A stretch of DNA of 64,000 nt. It comes from Gemmata massiliana. GTDB taxonomy: Bacteria; Planctomycetota; Planctomycetia; Gemmatales; Gemmataceae. Both the position numbers and the translations under genes were made by a program. The DNA is taken from the NCBI RefSeq assembly GCF_901538265.1, contig NZ_LR593886.1, positions 4,299,738-4,363,737 on the forward strand, read 5' to 3'. The notes under the pieces are model-generated. The model worked only from the letters and a program-made list of their open reading frames with translations. It was not told the DNA's origin and made no database searches. Numbering within the stretch: the stretch's first letter is position 1; every line of letters begins with the position of its first letter. Positions 32,678 to 42,219 of the stretch are shown one piece after another.

Positions 32678-34762
32678 ATGCGCGTTCCAAACGATCACCC
32701 CCTGGCCCGCACCTACACCTTGCTCGACCCGGACCTGAACACGGCCGCGGCCGAGTCGTTTCGGGGCACAACGGAAGTGACCGAACGCGAGGGGTTGGTC
32801 GAACTGCTGTTAAACCGCGAAACGAGTGCGACTGCGGCGAGCGCGGCGGTTCGGAGCCTCGAAGCCGATGATTCGCCGATCGCACGCGACGCAATCGTGC
32901 GCGCACTAAATAGCCCGCACCCGAGTATTCGGATTCTGGCCGCGGGCGAGGCGGTTCGGCGAAAGATGATCCCCGACACGAGTCGGGAACTGGTTCGGCT
33001 TCTCACCACGGACCCGTTTTGGCAGGTGCGCCGGGCGACCGTAAACGCACTGGCTGAAGGTGCGCAACGCGAACTGTTAATACCAGCATCGAACGATCCG
33101 CACTGGCGTGTGCGTTACGCGCTCGGTCAGTGGCTCGAAGAATGGGGCCGCGATCCGGGTAACCGAGAACGTGTGCTCGGACTTCTACTCACCCCCACAC
33201 CACACGCGACCCGACTCCGCGACTACCTGCTCTATAGCTGGACGGGCGAGGTGCCCGCCGAGCGAACCGCGAACGATCCGCAATCGTGGTGCCCGTTCTG
33301 GGACTGGGACCCCGCGGTACTCGCGCGGAACCTGGAACTGCTCGGCGGGGCCGGTCGACGCGACGCCCTCAATACTCTCATTCGCCTCGTGAATCATCCC
33401 GACGAGCGCGTTCGAGCATGGGTGATTCTCGCGCTGCGTGAAGACGGTACCCCGGAGCAATGGGAGGGGGCAATCGGCTCGCTCGGCGACCCGCGTGAAG
33501 ACACCGCACCCGTACTCGATGCGCTTACGCGGGGCGTCGAACTCGATCGCATTGAAGAAATTGCGAAGTTTATTCTGTGCCGCCCATCCGCCCTCCCGCC
33601 TGTACTCGAAACGCTTCCGGGATACTCTCAGACAATTGCACAAGCGTGGGCCGCGGCGCAGGCAGGTGAAGCGTTTCCCGCGGAGGACATCCGCGCGGAG
33701 TTGGAGCGACTGAAGTCCGACATCCTCCCATCGAGCCCCTACGTCGCGCCGCCATTCGCACCCGATCACCCGCACGCACGGGCGGCGTCACTGACACCTG
33801 ATCGTGCCAAAGAACTGGTCGAAACTCCGACACTCGAAACGTCCTGGTTCGTGCTATCACGGGCCGCGAAGATGTGTCGCGTTCCGGTGTGGAAACTCGC
33901 CCCTGAAACACCTTGGAAACCACCCGCAACTCCGCGTGTGGCCGCGGAACCGCTGACATTGCCACCAATTACGCTCGTGCGCCCGCGACAAATTGGACCC
34001 GGCGGGCCGATCGTATCGCCCCTCGGAGTGTCCGGGCACTACGGCTTACCCGTAGAGGGGTATGTGCGTGCGGCGGAGGAGGGGGCGAATCTGTTCTTCT
34101 GGGAGCCGAACTACGCCACGCTCACGCGGTTCATGACGCGGCTCGCGCCGAGCGACCGGCGCGGGGTCCACATGCTAGTGGGCACCTTCGAGGCGGACCC
34201 AGCGAAGATTCGCAAAGACGTGGAGCGTGCCCTCCGCAACATGAAACTGGAGCGCCTCAGCATCTTCCTGATCTTCTGGACGCAGTCGTGGCGCAGGATC
34301 ACACCGGACGTGCGCGAGGAACTCGAAGCACTCAAACGGGACGGTCTGGTGCAAGTGTTCGGGCTTTCGACTCACAACCGCGGGATCGCCCGCGACGCGA
34401 TTCTTGAGGGTTGGAACCCGGTCATGGTGCGCCACAGCGCCGCACACCGGAAAGCAGAAACCGAAGTATTCCCATTCGCGCAAGAACGCGGCACATCGAT
34501 CTTCACGTTCAACAACACGTGCTACGGCCGGTTGCTCGATCCGTCGTTCCGTCCGAGCGATTGCTTCCGGTACACACTGAACACGCCCGGCGTGTCGGCG
34601 TGCTTCACTGCACCGTCAACGATGGAGTACCTGGAAGAGAACCTCGACGCGCTCCGCAACCCGGAGCTGCCCGACGACGTGCGGGAACGATTGCTCAAAC
34701 GCGGCGAATGGATGTATCGCGAAGACACGATCTTCCGCAAGACGGTCCGCGCGGAAGTGTGA
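32678..34762 (+). CDS. HEAT-repeat plus aldo/keto-reductase-like protein
   Basis: A 694-residue soluble protein. The N-terminal half (about 30-430) consists of HEAT/PBS-like helical repeats, such as ALNSPHPSIRILAAGEAVRR, LLTTDPFWQVRRATVNALAE and NDPHWRVRYALGQWLEEWG. The C-terminal part (about 450-680) has aldo/keto-reductase TIM-barrel features: VSPLGVSGHYGLPVEGYVRA, FFWEPNYATLTRFM, LSIFLIFWTQSWRRITPDV and VQVFGLSTHNRGIARDAI. The ATG at 32678 is divergent from the RT. The HEAT modules may be a protein-docking platform. The reductase substrate is unknown, and catalytic Tyr/Lys cannot be assigned with certainty. Confidence 0.82.
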   Translation: MRVPNDHPLARTYTLLDPDLNTAAAESFRGTTEVTEREGLVELLLNRETSATAASAAVRSLEADDSPIARDAIVRALNSPHPSIRILAAGEAVRRKMIPDTSRELVRLLTTDPFWQVRRATVNALAEGAQRELLIPASNDPHWRVRYALGQWLEEWGRDPGNRERVLGLLLTPTPHATRLRDYLLYSWTGEVPAERTANDPQSWCPFWDWDPAVLARNLELLGGAGRRDALNTLIRLVNHPDERVRAWVILALREDGTPEQWEGAIGSLGDPREDTAPVLDALTRGVELDRIEEIAKFILCRPSALPPVLETLPGYSQTIAQAWAAAQAGEAFPAEDIRAELERLKSDILPSSPYVAPPFAPDHPHARAASLTPDRAKELVETPTLETSWFVLSRAAKMCRVPVWKLAPETPWKPPATPRVAAEPLTLPPITLVRPRQIGPGGPIVSPLGVSGHYGLPVEGYVRAAEEGANLFFWEPNYATLTRFMTRLAPSDRRGVHMLVGTFEADPAKIRKDVERALRNMKLERLSIFLIFWTQSWRRITPDVREELEALKRDGLVQVFGLSTHNRGIARDAILEGWNPVMVRHSAAHRKAETEVFPFAQERGTSIFTFNNTCYGRLLDPSFRPSDCFRYTLNTPGVSACFTAPSTMEYLEENLDALRNPELPDDVRERLLKRGEWMYREDTIFRKTVRAEV

Positions 34763-34775
34763 GGAAAGACGGATT

Positions 34776-34842
34776 GGCCACAAAAAGGCACAAAGGGCAC
34801 AAAAGAAGACAGAAAGCAGAGGGCAGAAGACAGAAAACAGAG
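34776..34842 (+). repeat. purine-rich low-complexity tract
   Basis: A gap between two plus-strand genes made of degenerate words (GGCCACAAAAAGGCACAAAG, then AGAAGACAGAAAGCAGAGGG and a near repeat of it). Almost no pyrimidine other than C is present. Possibly slippage-derived; no promoter is evident. Confidence 0.55.
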
Positions 34843-34893
34843 TGGTTCGAGAACACGTGTGCCACAGACACTCCATCGGTTACTCTGGAACGC

Positions 34894-36960
34894 ATGCTAC
34901 TCGCACTTACATTCGTTCTCGCTACGGCGTCAGTAAATGATCCACTGGCGTCGTACGCGTGGGTGCGGGCGGAAAACGACGGCGCGGGCAGTGGGTTCGT
35001 CGTCGATGTCCAGAAACGCCTGCTCGTCACCTGTCGGCACGTCGTCGCGGACCGCAAGAAGGTCGATGTGTTCCTGCCCTGGTACCGCGACGGGGAACTC
35101 GTTACGGACCGGCGCGAGTACCTCCGTAATCGACCGATGCTTCGCGAAAGCGGATTATTCGTCTCGGGCACGGTGCTAAAAACTTCAGACGAATTCGACC
35201 TCGCGCTCGTGGAACTCGAATCTCTTCCCAACGGTGCGAAAGCCGTTGCGTTTGCGACACAAGCACCACAAATGGGCGAATTACTTCGTGTGATCGGGCA
35301 CCGGATCGACCTCGATACGGTCTGGAACACGACCGTCGGCCCACTGCGCACGAGCGGCAAACTCTCGGACGGATACTTCTGGCACGGGAAAAAGCTCGCG
35401 CTGGGGGCGAACGCGCTCATCGCTCAGCTCCCCACGGACGAGGGCGATTCCGGCGGACCGGTGTTCAACGCGCGCGGCGAAGTTGTGGGGATGGATTGCG
35501 CGCTGCGTCGCTCGTGCCCACTTGCGGCTATCGTGATCTCAGCGAGTGACATCCGGACCTTCCTGAACGTGCCTCCGAACTCTGTCAAGGATGCGGAACC
35601 GGCTTCGATTGCTGAGGCGCTCACGCGGGCGACTGTGTGGATTCGTCCCACAGCGACCGACGTTCATTTGGCCGGCACTCTGATCGAGAAAGACCTTATT
35701 CTCACATGCGCACGCGGACTGACTGTGATGGATCGCGTCGGCGTGGCCCTTCCGCTGCACGACGGTGATCGTTGGGTGAGCGAGCGCAGCGCGTATCGCG
35801 ACCCACTCGCGTTGCACCTCCGTACCGCGTACCGTAGCGGTGTCGTTCTCGCACGCGACGCGGCACGCGATCTGGCCCTTATTCGACTCGATTCCGGTTC
35901 GGACCACACGAAGCCGCTCTCGCTTGCGCCTCGTGTGCCGAAGCCGGGCGATGCGCTCCACGCGATGAGTCACCCCGGCGGGCTGGAGTTCGCGTGGGTG
36001 TACGCGACTGGTGCCGTTCGGCAGCGCGGGTGCTTAGCGCTGGATGCCGGCGAGAAGGCCCCTGTGGTGAACGTGCTCGTGGGGCAGTTGCCGGCTCAGG
36101 CGGGCTCTCCGGGCGGGCCGCTGGTGAATGTTCGCGGGGAACTGGTCGGGGTGCTGGCATCGCGCGAAGGCGCGCAGCAAGTCGGGTACGCAGCAACAAC
36201 GGACGAGATTCGAGCGTTTCTGGATGTCGCGTTGTGTGATCGTCCGGCGCGCACGCTGACCGGCTTGCTCGCCCGCGTTGAATCCATCCCCGCGCATCAG
36301 GCGCGATTACTTGCCCGCGGATTCGGTCTGCGGGCGGAACACCACCGGTCTGCGGGGCTGTTCGCAGAAGCGAAATGTGATTGCGACCATGCGGTGATGC
36401 TCGACGCCGGTTGTGTGGGGGCTCGTTTGTGTCGGGCGCTCATGTTCGAGCCGGAGGCAGCACTAGCGGAACTCGATACGGCTGTTGAGAAGGGACCGTT
36501 TCATCGCGACGTTCTCGTGCGCCGGGCCGTCCTTGCGATTGGCGCGAAGGGCTTTCGCAAGGCACGAGGAGATCTGGAGCGCGTGCTAGACGTATGCCCC
36601 GCGGACACCGAAGCACGCGAGGGATTGGCCCGTGCGTTTTTGGGGCTGGGTGACGACACCAAGGCCGCAACCGCGCTTGGCGACTCAGTGCGAACCGATT
36701 TCCACCGGATCAAGTCGGTTGCAAAACTGGTGACTGATCACGCGGACGTACTGGAACAGAAGTTTCCCGATTCACCGGGCACCGTGTCGGAGTGGCTCAC
36801 GAAGGTGCTCGGCGCGATCGAGAAGGGCGCGCGCGACCCGAAGACAAAGGGCGCGATCACGGACCTGCTCAAGTCCGCGAGTTCTGCGCAGAACGATCGG
36901 GAACGGTTGAAACTATTGCGAGCGGGAATCTCCGCGCTTCGGGTGCCCGCTGGTCACTGA
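34894..36960 (+). CDS. double trypsin-like domain protein with TPR-like tail
   Basis: A 688-residue protein. A hydrophobic start (MLLALTFVLATASVND) may be a signal. The first trypsin-like domain (about 15-225) has an intact triad context: LLVTCRHVVAD (His), FDLALVELES (Asp) and DEGDSGGPVFNARGEVVGM (Ser). The second (about 235-450) keeps the fold (RDLALIRLDS) but the His site reads LILTCARGLTV and the Ser site QAGSPGGPLVNVRGELVG, so His and Ser are probably lost. The tail (about 460-600) has TPR-like helices (ALAELDTAVEKGPFHRDVLV, GDLERVLDVCPADTEAREGL). The ATG at 34894 is chosen because the open frame upstream covers the previous gene and the purine-rich gap. Target unknown. Confidence 0.85.
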   Translation: MLLALTFVLATASVNDPLASYAWVRAENDGAGSGFVVDVQKRLLVTCRHVVADRKKVDVFLPWYRDGELVTDRREYLRNRPMLRESGLFVSGTVLKTSDEFDLALVELESLPNGAKAVAFATQAPQMGELLRVIGHRIDLDTVWNTTVGPLRTSGKLSDGYFWHGKKLALGANALIAQLPTDEGDSGGPVFNARGEVVGMDCALRRSCPLAAIVISASDIRTFLNVPPNSVKDAEPASIAEALTRATVWIRPTATDVHLAGTLIEKDLILTCARGLTVMDRVGVALPLHDGDRWVSERSAYRDPLALHLRTAYRSGVVLARDAARDLALIRLDSGSDHTKPLSLAPRVPKPGDALHAMSHPGGLEFAWVYATGAVRQRGCLALDAGEKAPVVNVLVGQLPAQAGSPGGPLVNVRGELVGVLASREGAQQVGYAATTDEIRAFLDVALCDRPARTLTGLLARVESIPAHQARLLARGFGLRAEHHRSAGLFAEAKCDCDHAVMLDAGCVGARLCRALMFEPEAALAELDTAVEKGPFHRDVLVRRAVLAIGAKGFRKARGDLERVLDVCPADTEAREGLARAFLGLGDDTKAATALGDSVRTDFHRIKSVAKLVTDHADVLEQKFPDSPGTVSEWLTKVLGAIEKGARDPKTKGAITDLLKSASSAQNDRERLKLLRAGISALRVPAGH

Positions 36961-37044
36961 GGCCGTAACAAACGCCGCGACGCCGCCCGTATAAAAATCG
37001 GTGACGTCACGGGACGAGAGGAGCCGCGCGTCGGTCGTGACGCA

Positions 37045-37095
37045 CTCGGGCACCGGTAATTTGCTCGTTTTGTAAGCAAATCACCGGTGCCCGAG
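37045..37095. terminator. strong bidirectional hairpin between convergent genes
   Basis: CTCGGGCACCGGTAATTTGC (37045-37064) is inverted at 37076-37095 with one mismatch, giving a 21-bp stem with position 37065/37075 and a 9-nt loop containing GTTTTG. It lies between the protease gene (plus) and the chemoreceptor gene (minus), as expected for a shared terminator. Confidence 0.65.
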
Positions 37096-37112
37096 CGCGC
37101 AGCACTGTGGGT

Positions 37113-39452
37113 TTAGAACTCGGTGAACCCGTCACCGTCTCCGTTGCCGAGGCGGTCGAGTTCGTGAGCGTGCCCATTGCCATTGGAGTGCCCGGCGCTC
37201 ATCGCGCGGGCTACTGCGGGCCGGGGCTTGGTCACCGGGGCTTTTGTGCGAGCGGGCCTAGCCGCCGGGCGCGGAACGAACTGTCCGTTGTCACCGAGTT
37301 TGAACCGGGCTACGAGGTCGCGGAGCTGGGCCGCCTGATCCGTGAGCGTTTGAGCGGTGGCCGACATCTCCTCTGTTTGCGAGGCATTGCGCTGGGTGAC
37401 GGAGTCCATCTGCGAGACGGCCTTGTTCACCTGATCGATGCCCGTGGACTGTTCCTTACTTGCCGCGGCGATCTCGGTGATGATGTCGGTCACGCGCTTG
37501 ACCGAAGTGACAATCTCACCGAGCGTTGAACCGGACTGGTTCACCAATTCGGTGCCCGCATCGACCTTCTTGACCGAATCCTCGATCAGTGACTTGATCT
37601 CTTTGGCGGATGTGGCACTGCGCTGGGCCAAGTTGCGCACCTCGGATGCGACAACGGCGAACCCGCGCCCCTGTTCGCCGGCTCGCGCGGCTTCGACGGC
37701 GGCGTTGAGGGCGAGCAGGTTGGTCTGGAATGCGATCTCGTCGATCGTCGTAATGATGTCGGCGATCTTCTTGGACGACTGATTGATTTCACTCATCGCG
37801 TCCACCGCGTTACTGACGACCTGGCCCCCGCGCTCGGCCACTTCCTTGGACCCGCTCGCGAGCTGACGCGCTTGCTGGGCGCTGTCCGAGTTCTGCTTGA
37901 CCGTGGCGGTGATTTCTTCGAGGGTGCTGGCCGTTTCTTCGAGGCTCGACGCCTGTTCTTGAGCGCCCGTCGAGATTTCCTCGCTGGCCGCGGACAACTG
38001 GCCCGAGGCGTCGGCGAGCTGCATGGACACCTCGCGCACGCCCTCCAGCGCGGTGCGCACGGACACGATCGCTTTGTTGAGCGCGACGCCCATCTGCCCG
38101 ACCGCGTCGGTGCCCAGGTCCGGGGCCTGCTGGGTGAAGTCCCCGGCGGCCAGGGCCGTCACCGAGGTCACGATCGTGGCGACCTTGTGTTGCAATTCGG
38201 CCGCGTCCTCCTTGACCTTCTGTTCGAGCATCTTGGCCGCCGTGATGTCGGTCGCGTACTTGACGACCTTGTAGGGCTTGCCGTTCAAATCGAAGATCGG
38301 GTTGTACGAGCCCTGAATCCATACTTCCTTGCCGCCCTTGCCGACGCGCTTGAATTCGGCCGCGGAATACTCCCCGCGGTTGAGTCGGGTCCAGAAATCG
38401 CGGTACTCAGAACTCGATGTGACGGCCGGCTCGACGAACATACTGTGGTTGCGGCCCTGGACCTCGGAGAGGCTGTAGCCCATCGTGCGCAGGAAGTTCT
38501 CGTTGGCGCTCGCGATGGTCCCGTCCATTTTGAATTCGATCACCGCTTGGGCGCGCCCGATGGCCGCGATCTGGCCCGCGAAGTCCGCGTTCTCCGCGCG
38601 CTGTTTGCCCACGACGTCCCAGTTGACCTTGTCCTGTTGGAGGGCCGTGTGGATGCCCTGGACCGTGGCATTAAGGGCGGCACCCATCTGCCCGAACTCG
38701 TCGGTCGAGGTCACCGTCGCCTTCTGTGTCAGGTCGCCCGAGGCCACGGCCTGGAGCACCTTCACCGTGGTGTTCAACGGGTTCACGATCAGGTTGCGGA
38801 AGAAGACCCCGAGGCCGATGGCCACGAGCACCGCGCCCCCGATCACCGCGTACATGGTCGTTTTGGCGGACGCGAACAGTTCCTGAGCGTCCTTGGCGTC
38901 GCGCTCGGAGATTTCGCCCTGCAGGTCGCAGAGGTCGTTAAGCAGTCCGTTCAGCTTGAGTGCGTTCGCGTTCGAGGCGAGGCACAGTTTCTCGGCCTGT
39001 TCGATGTGCCCGGTTTTCAGAGCCGCGATCGTCGCTTCGTGGTCCTTGCGGAACTCTTCCAGGCGCGGGAGGAGCTCGTTCCAGAGCTTCTTTTCTTTGT
39101 CGATCATGGGGAGCGCGTCGTAGCGCTTTTGTGCGTCGCGTGCTTTTGCCCACGCGGTTTCCATCGCCCCACCCGCTTGGGTCCGGGTGGCCTCGTCCTT
39201 GGCGCGAAGGGCCACGAGAAGCGAGCGTTCGGTCCGCTGGACCGCGCCGATGCTGCCCCGCAGGTCGGTGACGGCCCGGAGAGACGGGATCAGGTTCCCG
39301 TTGGCGTTCTCCAGGGACTGGTTGATCTGAGTCATGGACCGGATGCCCCAGAACCCGACCGCCGCGCACGCGACGGCCAGCAGCAGGAACCCTCCAATGA
39401 GGCGGGTGCCGATCCCGAGGTTACCGAACTTCGTTGCCATCTGCGTCGACAT
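37113..39452 (-). CDS. methyl-accepting chemotaxis protein, 4HB-HAMP-PAS-MCP
   Basis: A 779-residue chemoreceptor. TM1 (about 15-37, [19 protein letters not shown]) is followed by a four-helix-bundle-type periplasmic region, TM2 (about 195-215), HAMP ([20 protein letters not shown]), a PAS domain (about 300-420, [20 protein letters not shown] with [11 protein letters not shown]) and a signalling domain with the conserved hairpin [20 protein letters not shown] followed by [20 protein letters not shown]. The last residues, GDGFTEF, resemble the C-terminal tether pentapeptide that recruits CheR/CheB in some receptors. GAAGG lies 7 nt before the ATG. It is followed upstream by STAS-like and FixJ-type genes on the same strand; no che genes are in the window. 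Confidence 0.93.
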   Translation of the reverse strand: MSTQMATKFGNLGIGTRLIGGFLLLAVACAAVGFWGIRSMTQINQSLENANGNLIPSLRAVTDLRGSIGAVQRTERSLLVALRAKDEATRTQAGGAMETAWAKARDAQKRYDALPMIDKEKKLWNELLPRLEEFRKDHEATIAALKTGHIEQAEKLCLASNANALKLNGLLNDLCDLQGEISERDAKDAQELFASAKTTMYAVIGGAVLVAIGLGVFFRNLIVNPLNTTVKVLQAVASGDLTQKATVTSTDEFGQMGAALNATVQGIHTALQQDKVNWDVVGKQRAENADFAGQIAAIGRAQAVIEFKMDGTIASANENFLRTMGYSLSEVQGRNHSMFVEPAVTSSSEYRDFWTRLNRGEYSAAEFKRVGKGGKEVWIQGSYNPIFDLNGKPYKVVKYATDITAAKMLEQKVKEDAAELQHKVATIVTSVTALAAGDFTQQAPDLGTDAVGQMGVALNKAIVSVRTALEGVREVSMQLADASGQLSAASEEISTGAQEQASSLEETASTLEEITATVKQNSDSAQQARQLASGSKEVAERGGQVVSNAVDAMSEINQSSKKIADIITTIDEIAFQTNLLALNAAVEAARAGEQGRGFAVVASEVRNLAQRSATSAKEIKSLIEDSVKKVDAGTELVNQSGSTLGEIVTSVKRVTDIITEIAAASKEQSTGIDQVNKAVSQMDSVTQRNASQTEEMSATAQTLTDQAAQLRDLVARFKLGDNGQFVPRPAARPARTKAPVTKPRPAVARAMSAGHSNGNGHAHELDRLGNGDGDGFTEF

Positions 39453-39505
39453 GGAAACACCTTCTCACGAGTAGCCCCGCTGGGGGGAAAAATTGGGTCG
39501 TATGG

Positions 39506-39964
39506 TCAGTTGGCCGACACGAACCCGCCGGTGCGCGGCGGTACCGGGGGCGAACATCGCGCCCCCGAGGGGGTGGTGCTTCGCGTCGTTGCGGGGGCGC
39601 GCTCGTCGCCCAGCCAGTTTCGTTTCAGTTCCGCGACGCGCGCTGTGAGCCGGGTGATTGATTCGTCGAGGTCACCGCGGGCCGATTGACCCAAGGGTCG
39701 CGCCCGCTCGGTCAGGTCCGCGACGAGGCCGTCGAGGAGCCGGATCACGTGGACCAGCGGGCCCGCGGCTTCAGAAGCCGTTGCCGACCAGTTCTGCAAG
39801 TGAACGCGGTTCGGGGCCGATTCGATGAGCCGCGCCAGAGCAAAGAGAGCGCCCGGAGCGAACCCGGTTACACGGCCGCAGTCCAGGGACACGAGCACAT
39901 CCGGGTGCGCCCGGAGCCGGCACTCGATGGCGGGTGCAATGCTGGTCCACTTCGAGAGGGTCAT
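39506..39964 (-). CDS. STAS-like small protein
   Basis: A 152-residue protein from ATG 39964 (MTLSKWTSIAPAIECRLRAH). The first 80 residues show a STAS-like pattern: VLVSLDCGRVTGFAPGALFA, LARLIESAPNRVHLQNW, with Asp at the usual anti-sigma-antagonist strand end but no clear phospho-Ser (D-x-SG/A replaced). A helical linker and a Pro/Thr-rich tail follow. It lies 53 bp upstream of the chemoreceptor on the same strand and could share its transcript. The longer upstream frame is not protein-like, so the shorter start is used. The STAS call is tentative. Confidence 0.55.
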   Translation of the reverse strand: MTLSKWTSIAPAIECRLRAHPDVLVSLDCGRVTGFAPGALFALARLIESAPNRVHLQNWSATASEAAGPLVHVIRLLDGLVADLTERARPLGQSARGDLDESITRLTARVAELKRNWLGDERAPATTRSTTPSGARCSPPVPPRTGGFVSAN

Positions 39965-40327
39965 GAAACCTGTGAGCGCAAACTCAGCGCGTGGGCACAC
40001 CGGCCCGTGGGAGGTCCACAAGGTTGTTCCTCGGTTCGGCAGGAGGGATGAACCGCGCGGGTTCGGAGTGGGGTGCGAGATCCCACAAATCGGCGGACGT
40101 CCCCAAGATCGAATGGCGGTGAAAATTATGTCCTGGGTGATTCCCTCAAACGGATTGTGGTATCGCTCAGAAAAACTGGGTCGCGGCCGGGGAAGTTCGT
40201 GGTGACCGGTGGGGAAGACTAATAACGGGCGCGAAATGAAGTGGTTTTTATTGTTTGAGCGTAACGGATGGGCGGTCGCCGGGCCGCGTCCTCGAGCACA
40301 AGGACGCGGGAGCAAACGGGCGGGCAC
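39965..40327. other. 363-bp gap, no gene seen
   Basis: Between the FixJ-type regulator and the STAS-like gene. Reading frames across it give basic, low-complexity products. An A/T-richer tract (AAGTGGTTTTTATTGTTTGA, about 40240-40259) just after the regulator end is the only local contrast; it could belong to a terminator or promoter for the downstream genes, but no stem is clear. Confidence 0.5.
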
Positions 40328-40945
40328 TCACTGGCGCGAAGGGGATTCCAGTGTTAAGACCAATCGAATCAGTTCCGCCAAGCTCGTGGCCTGGAGCTTC
40401 CGCATTACGTTGGCCCGGTGGAACTCGATGTTCTTTTCGCTCACTTGCAGCTCGCGGGCGATGACCTTGTTCGCCTTCCCGACCGCGACCAGATCGAGCA
40501 CCTCGCGCTCGCGCGGGGTGAGCACCGCCAGTCGCGCCCGGGCCGCGGCGCGCTGGGCGTGTTCGGCCCGGCGGCCCGTGTCGCGTGTCAGGGCCTCCTG
40601 GACGGTGTCCAGGAGTTCCTGATCGTTGTACGGCTTTTCGAGAACATGTACGGCCCCCGCGCGCATGGCCCGGGCCGCGGTGGGCACGTTCCCGTAGGCC
40701 GTGACGAGGACGGCGGGGAGCCCCGGTTCGCGCGCGGCCAGCCGTTCCAGAACCGCGAGCCCGCTCAATCCGGGCATGCGCAGGTCCAGGACGACGCACC
40801 CGGGGCGCTCCGGCCCGACCTCCCGGAGGAACTGCTCCCCGCTCTCGAACGTCTGCACGGGCAGGTTCACGGACCCGAGTAGCCACGACAGGGACTTTCG
40901 GACATTGGGGTCGTCGTCCACAACGAAGACCGTGGGAACACTCAT
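40328..40945 (-). CDS. FixJ/NarL-type response regulator
   Basis: A 205-residue two-domain regulator. The receiver (1-120) has DDDP, the phospho-acceptor Asp in CVVLDLRMPGLSGL, Thr in AVLVTAYG and Lys in VLEKPY. A LuxR-type helix-turn-helix (about 140-200) has LTPREREVLDLVAVGKANKV followed by IARELQVSEKNIEFHRANVM. It is probably a transcription factor activated by a sensor kinase; no kinase is directly adjacent, and the downstream STAS-like and chemoreceptor genes on the same strand are candidate targets. Confidence 0.93.
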   Translation of the reverse strand: MSVPTVFVVDDDPNVRKSLSWLLGSVNLPVQTFESGEQFLREVGPERPGCVVLDLRMPGLSGLAVLERLAAREPGLPAVLVTAYGNVPTAARAMRAGAVHVLEKPYNDQELLDTVQEALTRDTGRRAEHAQRAAARARLAVLTPREREVLDLVAVGKANKVIARELQVSEKNIEFHRANVMRKLQATSLAELIRLVLTLESPSRQ

Positions 40946-41654
40946 GTCGCGGGTCTCACAGGGGCGAACGGCGCGGCCGTGCTGGAGTACGGGCCGCCCG
41001 CTGGGGTTTTAAACGTTGACCGGGGCGCACGGAACCGAATGTCGGGCCGTTGGGAGGGGTTCGTCCGTTCGGGAGCGCTCTATGTGGTGGGCGTTGTGTG
41101 GTGCTGTCCTTTTCGTTTTTGTCCCCCGCGCACCAACTGGTGGGTCGGCCGGAGCCGAGAAGGGGATTCGTGATTGACAACGATTCATGTGTGTCGCGCG
41201 CCTTGCGCGGGTACCAGAAACGGTGGAGCTGTTACCGGGCGCGGTCGTACCAGAAACTCGAACACCTCGGAAGTTCCGTTCGCGAGCGCGGGTTGTTGAT
41301 GCTCTCCCAGTTGTATAGGCACGCGACGACTTAGCGCCCACTATCCCGGGACATCCCTCAGACGGGTATGGGTTTTTGGGCGCGTATTTAGTCGGGTTCA
41401 CGGCTTTGTCATTTTTTGGTGCGCCCGCGGGTCCGTGAGTGCTCCGGTTGTCGCACTTATTGTTAAGCCGCGTTAATGACTCCCGAGCGGCCCGCAAGCT
41501 GCAATGTTGTGCAGGCCCGAGGCAGATAATGAGATCAAATAGAGAGCGAGTCATTTGACGTGCGCACGATCTCACGCCCGGCTCACCATAGTCTCAGCTC
41601 CACTTGGGTAAAGTCTCTTCCGAACACACCCGCCACCGCTAAGCGGAGGGAAAC
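40946..41654. other. 709-bp gap between divergent genes
   Basis: No convincing gene. The best small frame is a GTG at 41170 (54 codons, ending 41334; basic, with RGYQKRW and RARSYQKL) preceded by AAGGGG, but it resembles no family and has no further support. The last 150 bp lead to a good ribosome site (GCGGAGGG, 5 nt before ATG 41655). Base composition is less GC-rich than in the genes, which suits promoters for both flanking transcripts. Confidence 0.45.
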
Positions 41655-42167
41655 ATGGTCGGAACGAAGACACGTCGTGGTTTCACGCTGATCGAGCTCT
41701 TGGTCGTGCTGGGCATCATCGCGACCCTCATCGGGTTACTGGTCCCGGCCGTGCAGAAGGCGCGCGGGGCCGCGGCCCGGGTCCAGTGCCGGAGCAACTT
41801 GCACAACGTCGGGCTCGCGTTCCACCACTACATCGACGTGAACAAGGGGCAGTTCCCGGACGCGGCCCGGGTTCCCAGCGTCCCGCTGACCCCGGGCCAA
41901 CCCGGCCTGTCTACTGTGCTCGGACCGTACTGCGAGAACAGCCGCGGGATGTTCCGCTGCCCGCTCGATTCGACCCGGTACCCGACCGAGGGGCTGAGCT
42001 ACGAGTACCAGCCCCGGGTGGTCGGCAAGACGCTGGACCAACTGCGGGCCAACAAGCTCGGGCTCCCGCTCACCGAAGTCTGGCTCACCTACGACTTCGA
42101 CCCGGTACACAGCCCCGATCCGGAGCGCTCGCGCAACTACCTGTACGCCGACGGGCACGTCGAGTAA
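41655..42167 (+). CDS. short DUF1559-like pseudopilin
   Basis: A 170-residue protein with a type IV pilin-like N-terminal methylation motif ([20 protein letters not shown], processed after Gly) and a DUF1559-like neck ([28 protein letters not shown]). It is about half the usual length of the planctomycete DUF1559 family but keeps a terminal ADGHVE similar to the family's H-x-DG end. GGAGGG lies 5 nt before the ATG. Likely exported through the type II secretion/pilus route and inner-membrane anchored. Confidence 0.85.
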   Translation: MVGTKTRRGFTLIELLVVLGIIATLIGLLVPAVQKARGAAARVQCRSNLHNVGLAFHHYIDVNKGQFPDAARVPSVPLTPGQPGLSTVLGPYCENSRGMFRCPLDSTRYPTEGLSYEYQPRVVGKTLDQLRANKLGLPLTEVWLTYDFDPVHSPDPERSRNYLYADGHVE

Positions 42168-42219
42168 CGCCCCGCGGTTCCTCACCGCGATACACCCGCA
42201 CGTCTTTACCGGAGGCTCT

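Noticed and set aside
41009-41575. Minus-strand open frame of 188 codons in the 709-bp gap
   Set aside because: Composition is Arg/Thr/Pro-rich without hydrophobic core pattern, no ribosome site, no recognisable family.
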